Shown: piece after piece, positions 36,902 through 45,230 of the stretch
Layout of the letters: every line of letters starts with the position of its first letter
How positions within the stretch are numbered: the stretch's first letter is position 1
Source of the DNA: Haloarcula halobia
GTDB lineage: Archaea > Halobacteriota > Halobacteria > Halobacteriales > Haloarculaceae
DNA: 64,000 bases
Reading direction: 5' to 3'
NCBI RefSeq assembly: GCF_029338255.1
Contig: NZ_CP119787.1
Location: 2,619,631 to 2,683,630, forward strand
Notes under the pieces: model-generated
What the model saw: only the letters and a program-made list of their open reading frames with translations
The model's database searches: none
What the model was told of the DNA's origin: nothing
Program-made: the position numbers and the translations under genes

Positions 36902-37321
36902 TTATTTGGATGGTTTTTTCGAGATTACTTCTGGCGCTGGCTCCAGTGGGACGTGGTCCTGGGTATTCCGTCGTCGGAATGCGTCCATATTCGACCCGGG
37001 TAGGTAGAATATGTCGACGAATGACTCGGGCACAGTCTTGAACTCTTGTTCGCCACGCTCCTGAAACACCGTGTTGAGGAACTGTTCGATACGGCCTGGA
37101 TCTGTCGAGAACTGATACATCGCTGGCGTATAGAACTCTTTGGTGGGTTCCTCAGAGACAATCCTCGCCTCTAAGTCGCCCCCACGCTCGTGGAACAGTC
37201 CAACAAGTATGCGCTCGATTCTGCCAGGTTCTGGCGAGAACTGGAACGTCGCCGGGACGTAGAACTCGGGTGATGACGCCTCTTTGCTCGTTGGGTTTGT
37301 CTCTTCAGTTGCCATTGACAA
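36902..37321 (-). CDS. Hypothetical protein with three internal repeats
   Basis: A 139-aa protein containing EFYVPATFQFSPEPGRIERI and EFYTPAMYQFSTDPGRIEQF, each followed by a similar helix (LVGLFHERG, LNTVFQERG), then a diverged third unit starting DIFYLPGSNMDAFRR. No family is recognised. Its 5' end lies 38 bases from the target duplication of an IS6-type element, so its promoter may have been altered by the insertion. Confidence 0.6.
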   Translation of the reverse strand: MSMATEETNPTSKEASSPEFYVPATFQFSPEPGRIERILVGLFHERGGDLEARIVSEEPTKEFYTPAMYQFSTDPGRIEQFLNTVFQERGEQEFKTVPESFVDIFYLPGSNMDAFRRRNTQDHVPLEPAPEVISKKPSK

Positions 37322-37366
37322 TCTCTGTGTAATAAGTTCTCTGAGTTGATATAATTATGTTTATTT

Positions 37367-38109
37367 GGCACTGTCTAGTTCTGAACCTCCTCCGCTGGCG
37401 TTCGTCCGTCGAGTGCCTGGTTCGGTCGTTCGTGGTTGTAGTGGTGTCTAAAGCGTCGTATCCACTGTTTCGCGCTGGATTGACTGCCCCTCCAGAAGGA
37501 ATGGAAGCGGTCGATTCGCATGGTCACAGTCTGGAACCACTTTTCGATGTGGTTCCGGATTCGGTAGTCAAGCCGACCGCTCAAATCGTGACGTGAGAGG
37601 GCAGTCAGGTAGCCGCCAGCATCGACGAGAAACTCTGTCTCGGCGACATCGTGTTTCTCGGTGAGCCGATGCAGGAACGCCGCCGCGGGGTCAGTCCCGC
37701 GGCGGCTGAACACGTCAACTTCGAGCAGCAGTTTTGATTCGGTGTCGACAGCGGCGTACAACCACTTTTTCTCGCCGTCAACCTCGATCTGTTTCTCATC
37801 GACCGCGACCCGCGACGGCGACGCCGTCGGCGGGTCGCTCTGAGCCTCGGACAGCGTATGCACCCAGTTCCAGACCGCACCGTGAGAGCGATCGACACCC
37901 AGCAGGTCTAAGATCGCCACCGTCTCCCTGATCGACAGCCCCGCCGTGTGGAGACGCACTCCAAATCGCCGGACGGGTGTCGGGGTGCGCTCGTTCTCCC
38001 AAACGTCTTGACTGTCCTCCTCTAACGTTTCTCTGAGCAGGTCTGCGAGTGACATGAACACCTCTCGCTACGGCCTGCTCACTTCTCAATCCCTCAACTA
38101 GACAGTGCC
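37367..38109 (-). mobile_element. Intact IS6-type insertion sequence with 8-bp target duplication
   Basis: A 743-bp element bounded by perfect 14-bp inverted repeats, GGCACTGTCTAGTT (37367-37380) and AACTAGACAGTGCC (38096-38109). The flanks carry the same 8 bases, GTTTATTT, at 37359-37366 and 38110-38117. An 8-bp duplication and a single transposase ORF are typical of the IS6 family. Positions on the left end may be off by one base. The perfect ends and duplication imply recent insertion. Confidence 0.85.
37375..38061 (-). CDS. IS6-family transposase
   Basis: A 228-aa DDE transposase. SRVAVDEKQIEVDGEKKWLY gives the first Asp, ETEFLVDAGGYLTAL the second. The C-terminal helix (RNHIEKWFQTVTMRIDRFHS, then RRFRHHYNHERPNQALDGRT) holds the final Glu and the usual HYNxxRPxxxL motif. 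The N-terminal segment (TAGLSIRETVAILDLLGVDR) is a helix-turn-helix. The stop codon lies inside the left inverted repeat. The length is normal for haloarchaeal IS6 enzymes. Confidence 0.9.
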   Translation of the reverse strand: MFMSLADLLRETLEEDSQDVWENERTPTPVRRFGVRLHTAGLSIRETVAILDLLGVDRSHGAVWNWVHTLSEAQSDPPTASPSRVAVDEKQIEVDGEKKWLYAAVDTESKLLLEVDVFSRRGTDPAAAFLHRLTEKHDVAETEFLVDAGGYLTALSRHDLSGRLDYRIRNHIEKWFQTVTMRIDRFHSFWRGSQSSAKQWIRRFRHHYNHERPNQALDGRTPAEEVQN

Positions 38110-38344
38110 GTTTATTTCATATTATCACAAAACTTGATATACAGTCTCGACTAAGTGTGTGGGCTTCGGATGCATGAAGCACTCAAAGCGGGTGCCGCTG
38201 CCGTTCGAGACATTCCCCGGTGACTTCCATGCTCTCGTCAGTGACTCTGACAGTCACCTCGTAGCGGGCACAGGTGTCGGTGTTCTATCTACTTCTCTGT
38301 ATCTCGCACGCCCCACGATGACCTACCGAGAAACCATCAAAAAA

Positions 38345-38532
38345 GTGGCTGTTGAATACAGAGTGTCAGCCTTGTTTAGACGCGGTGCATATCGTCCTCT
38401 ACGGCTTGTACCCAAACACCGAAACCGAGTCGAGAGGCACTCCCGGGCTGGTTCTGTTTGCCCGATACAGACACTAACCGACGCCTTCAGGTGCGTCTAA
38501 ACAAGGCCCAGAGGGTGTATTCAGCAGGGGCT
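38345..38532. repeat. MITE-like element with imperfect inverted ends of about 39 bp
   Basis: The two ends pair over about 39 bases, including the perfect 15-mers GCCTTGTTTAGACGC (38369-38383) and GCGTCTAAACAAGGC (38493-38507) and the outer strings TTGAATACA and TGTATTCAG. The interior of about 110 bp has no gene. The ends suggest a non-autonomous derivative of an insertion sequence. No target duplication is evident. The rest of 38118-38600 holds no supported gene. Confidence 0.55.
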
Positions 38533-38600
38533 ATTTTCGAGTCACGGAGAATAATCCGTATGTGATGGTATCTCATAGGTTCTTGTAGCATTCATCAGAG

Positions 38601-39227
38601 TCATTCGTCGGGATACTCCAACAGTAGATCCCCGACGAAGACATACGGGTGATCGAAGGCGCTTACTTCACCGAAGGTGACCGGCTCATCCGGTGGCTGG
38701 ACTGCTCCGAGCGACCTGCCATCCATTCGTGCAGTCGCCCGTGTAACGACGCGTACCCTCGGCGTCTTGAGATGGCCAAACTTCCCGGTTTCCGTGTGTC
38801 GCCCAAACATCCGTCTGTGCAGCGGCTCGGGGAGAGACCGTTGCATAAGTGTCAATACTCGGCTCATCACGGAGTCATCAACTGTCCCCTCGAGTTCGAT
38901 GGTTGCCCCCTCACTCACGTTGACGGTAATGTCGATGTGGTCGGTGGTCCATTCCCACTCCATCTCGGCCATTATTGACCGACTCCAATCGTGGAAGGCG
39001 GCAATTTCAGCATCGGCACCTTCTGTGTCATAATAGAGGATCCGCGTGTCGTCTGGTTCGACGACCCAGAACTCCCTGTATCCGCCGAGGTCGGTCGGCG
39101 TCGATTCGAAGTCGTACAACCAGATACTGTGTCCGCTCTCGAAGCAGATACCTGGTAATATCCGTCCACTGAATGGCTGGAGAGATTCGTCGCTGAGACG
39201 TTGATCGATGGTAGTATTTTGTGCCAT
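38601..39227 (-). CDS. Hypothetical acidic protein (208 aa)
   Basis: No family is recognised. The protein is soluble, with a beta-rich N-terminal half (DLGGYREFWVVEPDDTRILY) and an amphipathic central helix (AFHDWSRSIMAEMEW). An Arg-rich segment (RVRVVTRATARMDGRS) precedes the C-terminus. It stands alone between a MITE-like repeat and the broken cyclase gene. Confidence 0.55.
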   Translation of the reverse strand: MAQNTTIDQRLSDESLQPFSGRILPGICFESGHSIWLYDFESTPTDLGGYREFWVVEPDDTRILYYDTEGADAEIAAFHDWSRSIMAEMEWEWTTDHIDITVNVSEGATIELEGTVDDSVMSRVLTLMQRSLPEPLHRRMFGRHTETGKFGHLKTPRVRVVTRATARMDGRSLGAVQPPDEPVTFGEVSAFDHPYVFVGDLLLEYPDE

Positions 39228-39302
39228 GGTATCATACTACGATGAAAAACCAAATTAAGTTTCTGACTCGATTTGGAAGCCTGTCACCTCTCGTATATGG
39301 TT

Positions 39303-39392
39303 GGCCGATATGCGCCCTGTCTCTTCCACGCGAGTCCTGACAGGACTTGGATAGACAGTGCGTGCGAAGCTTTCTATGACACGCTCTAACGA
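39303..39392. repeat. Dispersed repeat end, related to 51238-51310
   Basis: This stretch begins CGATATGCGCCCTGT and ends TTTCTATGACACGCTCT. A shorter related copy at 51238-51310 has CGATACGCGCCCTGT and ATTCTATGACACGCTCT. Reverse-oriented GTGTCATAGAA strings lie at 36546 and 42567. These look like terminal pieces of one mobile element family. Confidence 0.45.
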
Positions 39393-39442
39393 TCGAACTC
39401 CCTCTCTGGCGGCAGTAATCTCAGAAAACAGGATGGATTCTC

Positions 39443-40004
39443 GTGACTAAGCCAGATCCGTTACGCGTAGAGTACATAACCGTAGACGAACTCATCGATT
39501 TCATCACGTATGCGGTCGAGAGTATCAGTCTCGGATTCGATCGATGGGGTGATGACCACATCCGTGGGCCAGGGCTGTATTTTGTCATTGTCACTGGCGT
39601 GCACTCCGGCGAATATGCCGACCCGATGAGTGGCAGTCACTGGCCGACCGAGGACTGCCACGTCGTGACTGAAGATCTCGACAGGTTTGTCACGTCAGCC
39701 CGAGCGGTCGGGCACACAAACGACGGTGCAGTCATAATCAGTACGGATGGAACCATCCAGGAGCAAATGGTCCGCATCAAAAGCCAGAGCGGCAATGGGA
39801 CTACAGACAAAAAGCCAGGCTATCGAGTACGCCGACTGGATGGGTACAAAACACATGAGCGCAATCGAGGTCTCCGTCCGTGAAGAGGTGGTAGCCACGG
39901 TTACACTCAGCGAAGAGAACGGCCGAATGTCCATATTCAAGGACGGTGACTACGACGACTATCTACGCGAAAAATTGGGTGGTGTCTGGCGGTCGAGAGA
40001 GTGA
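39443..40004 (+). pseudogene. Frameshifted diadenylate cyclase (DacZ/DisA_N-type)
   Basis: Starting at GTG 39443, the first frame contains SISLGFDRWGDDHIRGPGLY and DGAVIISTDGTIQEQMVRIK, the DGA motif region of DisA_N cyclases. About position 39785-39795 the family sequence moves to the next frame, which gives IEYADWMGTKHMSAIEVSVR and continues to the TGA at 40002-40004. The GT(K/R)H segment is the second nucleotide-binding motif. One missing base explains the split. The product would make c-di-AMP, known to control K+ transporters. At about 187 aa it also appears shorter than typical archaeal DacZ. A sequencing error or programmed frameshift is possible. Confidence 0.7.
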
Positions 40005-40077
40005 ATGTATGCCGCCTATAGCTATCCTTCAGACTGGAGAGGGTCTTTATGAGCAAGTCTATCGAAGCGGTAGTATG

Positions 40078-40354
40078 GGAGGAGACGACGATCAGGGTCT
40101 TACAACGGACGACATTTATTACGAATAGGTTTTTGAGCCATACACTGCGGGGGAACTCGTCTCGTCTTTTGATGTCCCGAAAGACTGCGTTCGCAAGCTT
40201 ATGCAACGGCTCTCTAGCTCGGGGAAGCTTCCAAAAAAGAAATCCAAGCCAAACCAGGCCATCTGGATTCGAGACGCATCAGTTCAAGAGTGTGCAAACT
40301 GCAGGTACAAATATGAAGTCAAATTTCATCACCCGGTGTGGAGAACAGGTATAG
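40078..40354 (+). pseudogene. Broken copy of the HTH-zinc-ribbon regulator at 42143
   Basis: In one frame the translation reads MGGDDDQGLTTDDIYYE, an in-frame TAG at 40126-40128, then VFEPYTAGELVSSFDVPKDC and SSGKLPKKKSKPNQAIWIRD, CANCRYKYEVKFHHP. This parallels the intact protein at 42143 (VPYTTQELADRIGTS, CPHCDYEFEVKFLHP). The last CxxC pair is lost through a small deletion: the other frame supplies RCGEQV and a stop. A nonsense codon plus a 3' deletion make it a pseudogene. Confidence 0.55.
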
Positions 40355-40372
40355 CGAGGGAGACTCCCACTC

Positions 40373-40798
40373 ATGAACGTCCTTGTTCCCGTCCGATATC
40401 CGCTCACAGAGACCAACAAACAGGCGATCCGGCGAGGGATTGCGCTTGTAGATGCCGATGACGATTCGGAACTCCTCATTTTCCACATGAACGAGGTGCA
40501 GAAAGATCAGCGTATCAATCGACAGTCGTTACGCGACGCCGTTGAATCCGCGTTCGACGGACTTACTGCAAGTTACGTCGTGCGCGACGGGTTTTTTGCT
40601 GAAGAGGCGATTATCGAAGCGGCGATCCAGTTCGACACGGATTGTATTGTCCTGAGCAAATATCGTCGTGACCGGTGGAAACAGCTTCTCGAAAAGATTC
40701 TCGACCTGGATCATGATCCTGAACAACTCATTCACGAAACGACGGGAATCACAATCGAAGTCATTACTGAGAGCGACCACGCGTCCAGCAACGCATGA
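40373..40798 (+). CDS. Universal stress protein (UspA-like)
   Basis: A 141-aa single UspA domain beginning MNVLVPVRYPLTETNKQAIR. AAIQFDTDCIVLSKYRRDRW occupies the position of the ATP-binding loop, but the classic GxxG is absent, so nucleotide binding is doubtful. Its TGA overlaps the ATG of the potassium channel gene at 40795. Close coupling suggests that it modulates the channel or reports on its state. Confidence 0.75.
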   Translation: MNVLVPVRYPLTETNKQAIRRGIALVDADDDSELLIFHMNEVQKDQRINRQSLRDAVESAFDGLTASYVVRDGFFAEEAIIEAAIQFDTDCIVLSKYRRDRWKQLLEKILDLDHDPEQLIHETTGITIEVITESDHASSNA

Positions 40799-41994
40799 GT
40801 ACGTCACTACTGTCACGAGTACGGGATCACTGGATTGGCTGGCAAGCCCTCGGACTCCGTGTGACTATCACCCTTACTGCTGCTGTCGCATTACTGTCCG
40901 TTGTGACGGGAATCGCAAATATCAGTGCGCAGTCTGTTGCCGGTCCTATCGCCGAATTCATCCCACCCGCAATCCAGCGCACGGCTGGATTTACCGGGGC
41001 ATTAACCGGTTTTCTCATGATCGGGAGTGCCTACGGAATGCGTCGCAGGCTTCGAATTGCCTGGTACTCGACTGTCATTCTATTGCCTGTCACGGCACTC
41101 CAGGGCGTGTTGCAGTCGAGTCCGCTCTCGGTGCCACTGATCGTTCTCTCCATCCTGGCGATGCCGAACGTCCTGTACAATCGCCGGCAATTCGACCGAG
41201 CGGTGGAACTGACGACTGGTCAAATCGCTGCCGGGATGGCGATCATCGGAGCACAGGTATATGGAACCGCTGGAGCCTACGCGCTCCGCGAAGATTTCAC
41301 TAATGTCAGTACACTCGTGGACGCGTTCTACTACACGCTGGTTACCGCCAGTACGGTCGGATACGGTGATGCTGCGCCGACATCACAGGTAGCACGGCTG
41401 TTCGGGATGTCCGTCGTCATCATCGGAACAGCCAGTTTCGCGGTTGCACTCGGAACACTCTTGGGGCCACTCATCCAAGCACGCTTTGCGAAAGCACTCG
41501 GGAGAATGTCTGAAGACGAACTTGGACTCCTCAACGATCATATACTCATCCTCGGATACAGTGATATCGTTCAGGTGATTCTCGACGACATCCAGAACCG
41601 TGGCGATGTACTCGTCGTCTCGCCCGACAGAGAGGCTGTGCGCGAACTAACTGATCGGGGCGTTAATGCACTCACTGCGGAGCCAGATGATGAGGATTCT
41701 CTCCATCAGGCCGGCGTTGAGCGTGCCCGGACAGTTATTGTCGCAACAAACGACGACGCAGCCGATGCGTTGACAATACTGACCGTTCGACAACTCAATC
41801 CCGAGATTGATATCCTCGCTATTGCCACCAACCGCGAGAACATGAAGAAACTGGAACGTGCAGGTGCGAATACCGTCATTAGTCCGGCAGTCATCGCCGC
41901 ACAGCAACTCGTGGAATCAGCTCTCGGAGTCGATTCCGATACCGGATTTGACCTTCTGAATGAGCAGCGTGATGATGAGCCAGATTCCTCATGA
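40795..41994 (+). CDS. Voltage-gated-type potassium channel with RCK domain
   Basis: A 399-aa protein. About five hydrophobic segments precede the pore (for example FTGALTGFLMIGSAYGM and GQIAAGMAIIGAQVYGTAGA). The selectivity filter is ASTVGYGDAAPTS (about residue 190), followed by a last helix (MSVVIIGTASFAVALGTLLG). The cytosolic part is one RCK/TrkA-N domain (HILILGYSDIVQVILDD, with the Gly-rich loop partly altered). It therefore resembles six-helix K+ channels rather than the two-helix channel at 31625. It overlaps the UspA gene by four bases. Confidence 0.85.
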   Translation: MSTSLLSRVRDHWIGWQALGLRVTITLTAAVALLSVVTGIANISAQSVAGPIAEFIPPAIQRTAGFTGALTGFLMIGSAYGMRRRLRIAWYSTVILLPVTALQGVLQSSPLSVPLIVLSILAMPNVLYNRRQFDRAVELTTGQIAAGMAIIGAQVYGTAGAYALREDFTNVSTLVDAFYYTLVTASTVGYGDAAPTSQVARLFGMSVVIIGTASFAVALGTLLGPLIQARFAKALGRMSEDELGLLNDHILILGYSDIVQVILDDIQNRGDVLVVSPDREAVRELTDRGVNALTAEPDDEDSLHQAGVERARTVIVATNDDAADALTILTVRQLNPEIDILAIATNRENMKKLERAGANTVISPAVIAAQQLVESALGVDSDTGFDLLNEQRDDEPDSS

Positions 41995-41999
41995 CCCCA

Positions 42000-42100
42000 T
42001 CAGAAAATTTTGCTAAGGATTGAGTGCGCTGTAGGGAGCGTACCACGGAGCAGTGCTCCACCGAACCCGAGACTGATGAGTCCCATCATAACGGCGAACT
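42000..42100 (-). pseudogene. C-terminal fragment of a paralogue of the membrane protein at 47721
   Basis: The minus strand reads QFAVMMGLISLGFGGALLRG and TLPTAHSILSKIF before a stop. The intact protein at 47721 ends QFTVLWGFISLGFGGALLRI and TLPPAIQLVSTVI. An upstream in-frame stop leaves only about 33 codons, so this is a relic of a duplicated gene. Confidence 0.6.
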
Positions 42101-42142
42101 GTGATCATCTCACTCTCCAACCTCACCTACCTTATTCGAGAC

Positions 42143-42484
42143 TTACTGGATGTTATTCACTTGCCTGCCACAGTTTGGACAATACCTGACAGAAGATAAT
42201 ACGGGGTGGAGAAACTTCACTTCGAATTCGTAGTCACAGTGTGGACAGGTATTATCGGGCGGTTCACGCATCCAAATTCGGAGATTGGGTTCCGGTTCCT
42301 TCTTTCGAACCTTCCCCGCCCCGGCGAGACGTCGAAGTATCGACCACATATTACCGAGAGACGTTCCGATACGGTCTGCCAGTTCTTGCGTGGTATAGGG
42401 TACGAACGGTTCCATCTCCTCGTAGACTGTTTCCTCTGAGGGCTGGTCGGAATCCCGATTGTCCGTTGGTGGGTCTGTAGGCAT
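42143..42484 (-). CDS. Winged-helix and zinc-ribbon regulator
   Basis: A 113-aa protein. An acidic N-terminal arm is followed by a helix-turn-helix (FVPYTTQELADRIGTSLGNM, then RRLAGAGKVRKKEPEP as the wing) and a C-terminal zinc ribbon with CPHCDYEFEVKF and YCPNCGRQ. The composition is that of a small haloarchaeal transcriptional regulator. A decayed copy is at 40078. Its position among potassium genes suggests local regulation, but no target is visible. Confidence 0.7.
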   Translation of the reverse strand: MPTDPPTDNRDSDQPSEETVYEEMEPFVPYTTQELADRIGTSLGNMWSILRRLAGAGKVRKKEPEPNLRIWMREPPDNTCPHCDYEFEVKFLHPVLSSVRYCPNCGRQVNNIQ

Positions 42485-42871
42485 TTGCTAATAATACGCT
42501 CTGGTCCGTTGTTAAACCACTTCTATTCTGTAACCGAATCGAATTCAGGTTATACACATGATTAGGGTGTCATAGAACAGTTCACGAGGTAGTTTGTTTC
42601 AGGATTTTTGAAGAAGAACTATCTTCTCAGTACATCTGCTTATCCATCGATAGGCGGTGGTGCAGAATACGTTTCAAGGTCTAACTCGGCGGATTTCAGT
42701 TTGAGTTGACCTCATCAGTGACCGGTTAATTAGCGAAGATTTGTTTCCGATTCCTGAAGAGCAGTCAAGTGACATTATAAATCGAGATCTGGCGGTAGAG
42801 GGTCTGTGAAGACTTCTGCACCACCGCCCATCGATAGTGAAACTCTGGTCGAAAGAGATAGTACCAGTCGG
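42485..42871. other. Gap without a gene; contains a GTGTCATAGAA repeat
   Basis: I see no coding frame. AGGGTGTCATAGAACAGTTC at about 42564-42583 matches the dispersed repeat ends at 36542, 39392 and 51310. Confidence 0.35.
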
Positions 42872-43288
42872 TCACCCATCAGCGTCAGCATCCCCACCGT
42901 CAGCATCTGCGTCAGCGTCTCTTCCATCCGAATCAGCGTCACCATCGTCACTATCGGAATCGCTGTCCTCGTCATCGCTATCTATGTCGGTAACCGAACT
43001 TGGCTTCGAATCGGTTTGGACGGTAGCCGAGTTCGATGAGTTCGAAGTTTTCCCGGCGTCAGCGCCAATACTGTAGAGAAAAAGAGGGGGGCAGATATAT
43101 GCGGCAATTGCCAGCACCACAAAGAGCCGGTCGATGAAGATGAGCAGCCCAAAGGCGGTAAGCGCCGCCGCTGAAGCTGTATGAATCGCAGTATGGGTGT
43201 ATTCACGGTAATACTTCCACAATCCGTCCAGCCATTGTGCTGTTGCTGATACTGGCCCCTCTCCGGCTGCTATCAGAGGCATACACAA
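42872..43288 (-). CDS. Membrane protein with Asp/Ser-repeat tail
   Basis: A 138-aa protein. A central hydrophobic region (ASAAALTAFGLLIFIDRLFV, then LAIAAYICPPLFLYSIG) forms two membrane helices. The C-terminal 45 residues are DSD, DAD and DGD repeats, giving an extremely acidic disordered tail, possibly cation-binding. It is monocistronic in the potassium island. No family is recognised. Confidence 0.55.
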   Translation of the reverse strand: MCMPLIAAGEGPVSATAQWLDGLWKYYREYTHTAIHTASAAALTAFGLLIFIDRLFVVLAIAAYICPPLFLYSIGADAGKTSNSSNSATVQTDSKPSSVTDIDSDDEDSDSDSDDGDADSDGRDADADADGGDADADG

Positions 43289-43474
43289 CCGTTAGTGATT
43301 CAAGACTAAAACCCTCAGCTTTATCTCGATATTAACTGCACGCTCTGTACTGACCAACTCGAAGATGCGAAGACCGGGTATGAGAAACGTTGTATGACAC
43401 CCTACACATGATGGCTGCACGAACGGTTTTGATATCGGTGTCGTCCGAACAATAATTACGATGCTCGGTCCAAC

Positions 43475-43963
43475 ATGGGTATGAAGATTTTTGAGACACA
43501 GCTTCCCGGCGTCGGACGGCGTTACGAGGTTTCATTTCCCGACGGAGGGACGTTCACAATCGTTATCCACAACGACGGAACACGAACGGCGTTTTGGCAA
43601 GATGACCCGGACGGCGACGGCGAAAAACTGTTCACGACGAGTGAGCGCGATGCTGAGAAAATTGCGGAAATCTTCGAAGGCGTCTTTTTCCAGCCCGTCT
43701 CCGACGAGCTCGACGACGCGCTCTCGGGCGCTCGTATCAAATGGGTGGCTATCCCAACGGGTTCACCGGTCACTGGACAGACGATCGGTGATGTCGGTAT
43801 CCGAACGAGGACGGGAATCTCTGTCCTCGCTGTCGAACGCGATGACCAGATAATCGCAAACCCGACCCCGAACACGCAGCTATTAGCGGATGACGTTCTC
43901 GTCGTCGTCGGTGATGACGATGCACATCAAGCGCTTGAAGAGCTGCTCTCGAAACTCGAATAG
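43475..43963 (+). CDS. KhtT-like regulatory subunit (RCK_C/TrkA-C domain)
   Basis: A 162-aa protein; an ATG at 43481 is an equally good start. The N-terminal half (ETQLPGVGRRYEVSFPDGGT) is the KhtT-type N-domain. The C-terminal half (IGDVGIRTRTGISVLAVERD, then LLADDVLVVVGDDDAHQALE) is an RCK_C ligand-binding domain. In Bacillus, KhtT controls the K+/H+ antiporter KhtU and binds c-di-AMP. The next gene in the same direction, 59 bases on, is a CPA2 antiporter, so this pair is a KhtTU-like system. Confidence 0.8.
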   Translation: MGMKIFETQLPGVGRRYEVSFPDGGTFTIVIHNDGTRTAFWQDDPDGDGEKLFTTSERDAEKIAEIFEGVFFQPVSDELDDALSGARIKWVAIPTGSPVTGQTIGDVGIRTRTGISVLAVERDDQIIANPTPNTQLLADDVLVVVGDDDAHQALEELLSKLE

Positions 43964-44022
43964 GCTATGGCACGCGAGCCACCACCGGAACAATAATTCA
44001 CCTGTAGATACCTGTCACATCC

Positions 44023-45222
44023 GTGGCTTCGACGAGTCTCATACTTTCGGCCGGTGTATTTCTTACAGTTCTTACGTTGGGCGGCTTGATTGCCGTTCGA
44101 ATCGGCCAATCGGTCATTCCGGCGTACATTCTCGTCGGTGTTCTCATCGGTCCCTTTGCACCCTCAATTGGTGGCGTCTCTCTCACCGTCGTGGACTCGA
44201 CGGAGTTCATTCGGCTGTTGGCCGACCTAGGTGTGATATTTCTGTTGTTCTTTGTCGGCCTGGAGTTGAGCCTGACGTCATTACTCCAGAAACGCTCGCA
44301 GTTCCTCCGAGCTGGAGCAATCGACATCGGCGTCAGTTTCCCACTCGGTATCATTGTCGGTTTTCTCTTCGGGTTCACGCTTCTCGAATCACTGTTCATC
44401 GGCCTCATCGCGTTCAATTCCTCAACGGTCATTATCGCTAAATCCCTCCTTGATTTAGAATGGATCGTCAATACAGAGAGCGAGGCGATTCTCGGTGTGA
44501 TCGTCATCGAGGACATACTCACTGCTGCCGTATTCGCCGTTCTTTCGGCAGTTCTGCTTGGCGCTGCCGACATTGCTTCACTCGGTCGGACACTCGGACA
44601 GGCAGCAGTTGTGTTGGTGGCACTGTCGCTGTTCGCCTACTACGGTGGGGAGTACCTCGACCGAGCGTTCGACATCCAGTCGAGTGAACTGTTCCTCCTC
44701 GGCGTCCTCGGTCTGACAGCGCTCGTCGCGGGACTCGGCTTCGCCGCCGGCGTCAGTGACGCCATCGTGGCGTTCCTCGTCGGCCTGGCGTTCGGACAGA
44801 CGTCCCACGTCGAGCGAATCGAGACCAAACTCGCTCCGAGTCGTGACCTCTTCGCGGCAGTGTTCTTCTTCGTCATCGGCCTCCAGACCGACCCTCGGCT
44901 CGTGCTCTCGGTCGCGGGATTCGTTCTCGTTGCCGTTATGGTCACGGTGGTTGGACAGATCCTGAGCGGGTTCTTCGCCGGTCGGAGTTTCGGCCTCTCG
45001 ATCGAGCAGGCATCGCGGATGGCGAGTGCGCTCGTTCCCCGTGGAGAGTTCTCGCTGGTGATTGCAGCATTTCTCGTCACTACGGGGACCACTGACGCTC
45101 TCAGGGAGACGATTCCAGCGTTCACTGTCGGCTACGTCTTGCTCACGAGTATCCTTGGTACGATACTAATGCGGAACGCACATCTCATCGAACAGGTTGC
45201 ACGAACATTCTCGCCAGAGTGA
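44023..45222 (+). CDS. CPA2-type K+/H+ antiporter (KhtU/KefB-like)
   Basis: A 399-aa polytopic membrane protein starting at a GTG. About 12 hydrophobic segments are visible. GVLIGPFAPSIGGVSL, LGVIFLLFFVGLELSL and VIVIEDILTAAVFAVLS are the conserved segments of CPA2 antiporters, with acidic residues in the transport core. There is no soluble C-terminal domain; the separate KhtT-like protein upstream fills that role. It would expel K+ (or Na+) in exchange for protons under osmotic or pH stress. Confidence 0.85.
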   Translation: MASTSLILSAGVFLTVLTLGGLIAVRIGQSVIPAYILVGVLIGPFAPSIGGVSLTVVDSTEFIRLLADLGVIFLLFFVGLELSLTSLLQKRSQFLRAGAIDIGVSFPLGIIVGFLFGFTLLESLFIGLIAFNSSTVIIAKSLLDLEWIVNTESEAILGVIVIEDILTAAVFAVLSAVLLGAADIASLGRTLGQAAVVLVALSLFAYYGGEYLDRAFDIQSSELFLLGVLGLTALVAGLGFAAGVSDAIVAFLVGLAFGQTSHVERIETKLAPSRDLFAAVFFFVIGLQTDPRLVLSVAGFVLVAVMVTVVGQILSGFFAGRSFGLSIEQASRMASALVPRGEFSLVIAAFLVTTGTTDALRETIPAFTVGYVLLTSILGTILMRNAHLIEQVARTFSPE

Positions 45223-45230
45223 CGACGTTG

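Noticed and set aside
38159-38500. A 113-aa plus-strand ORF
   Set aside because: Its last third is the MITE-like element and the rest has no protein-like features.
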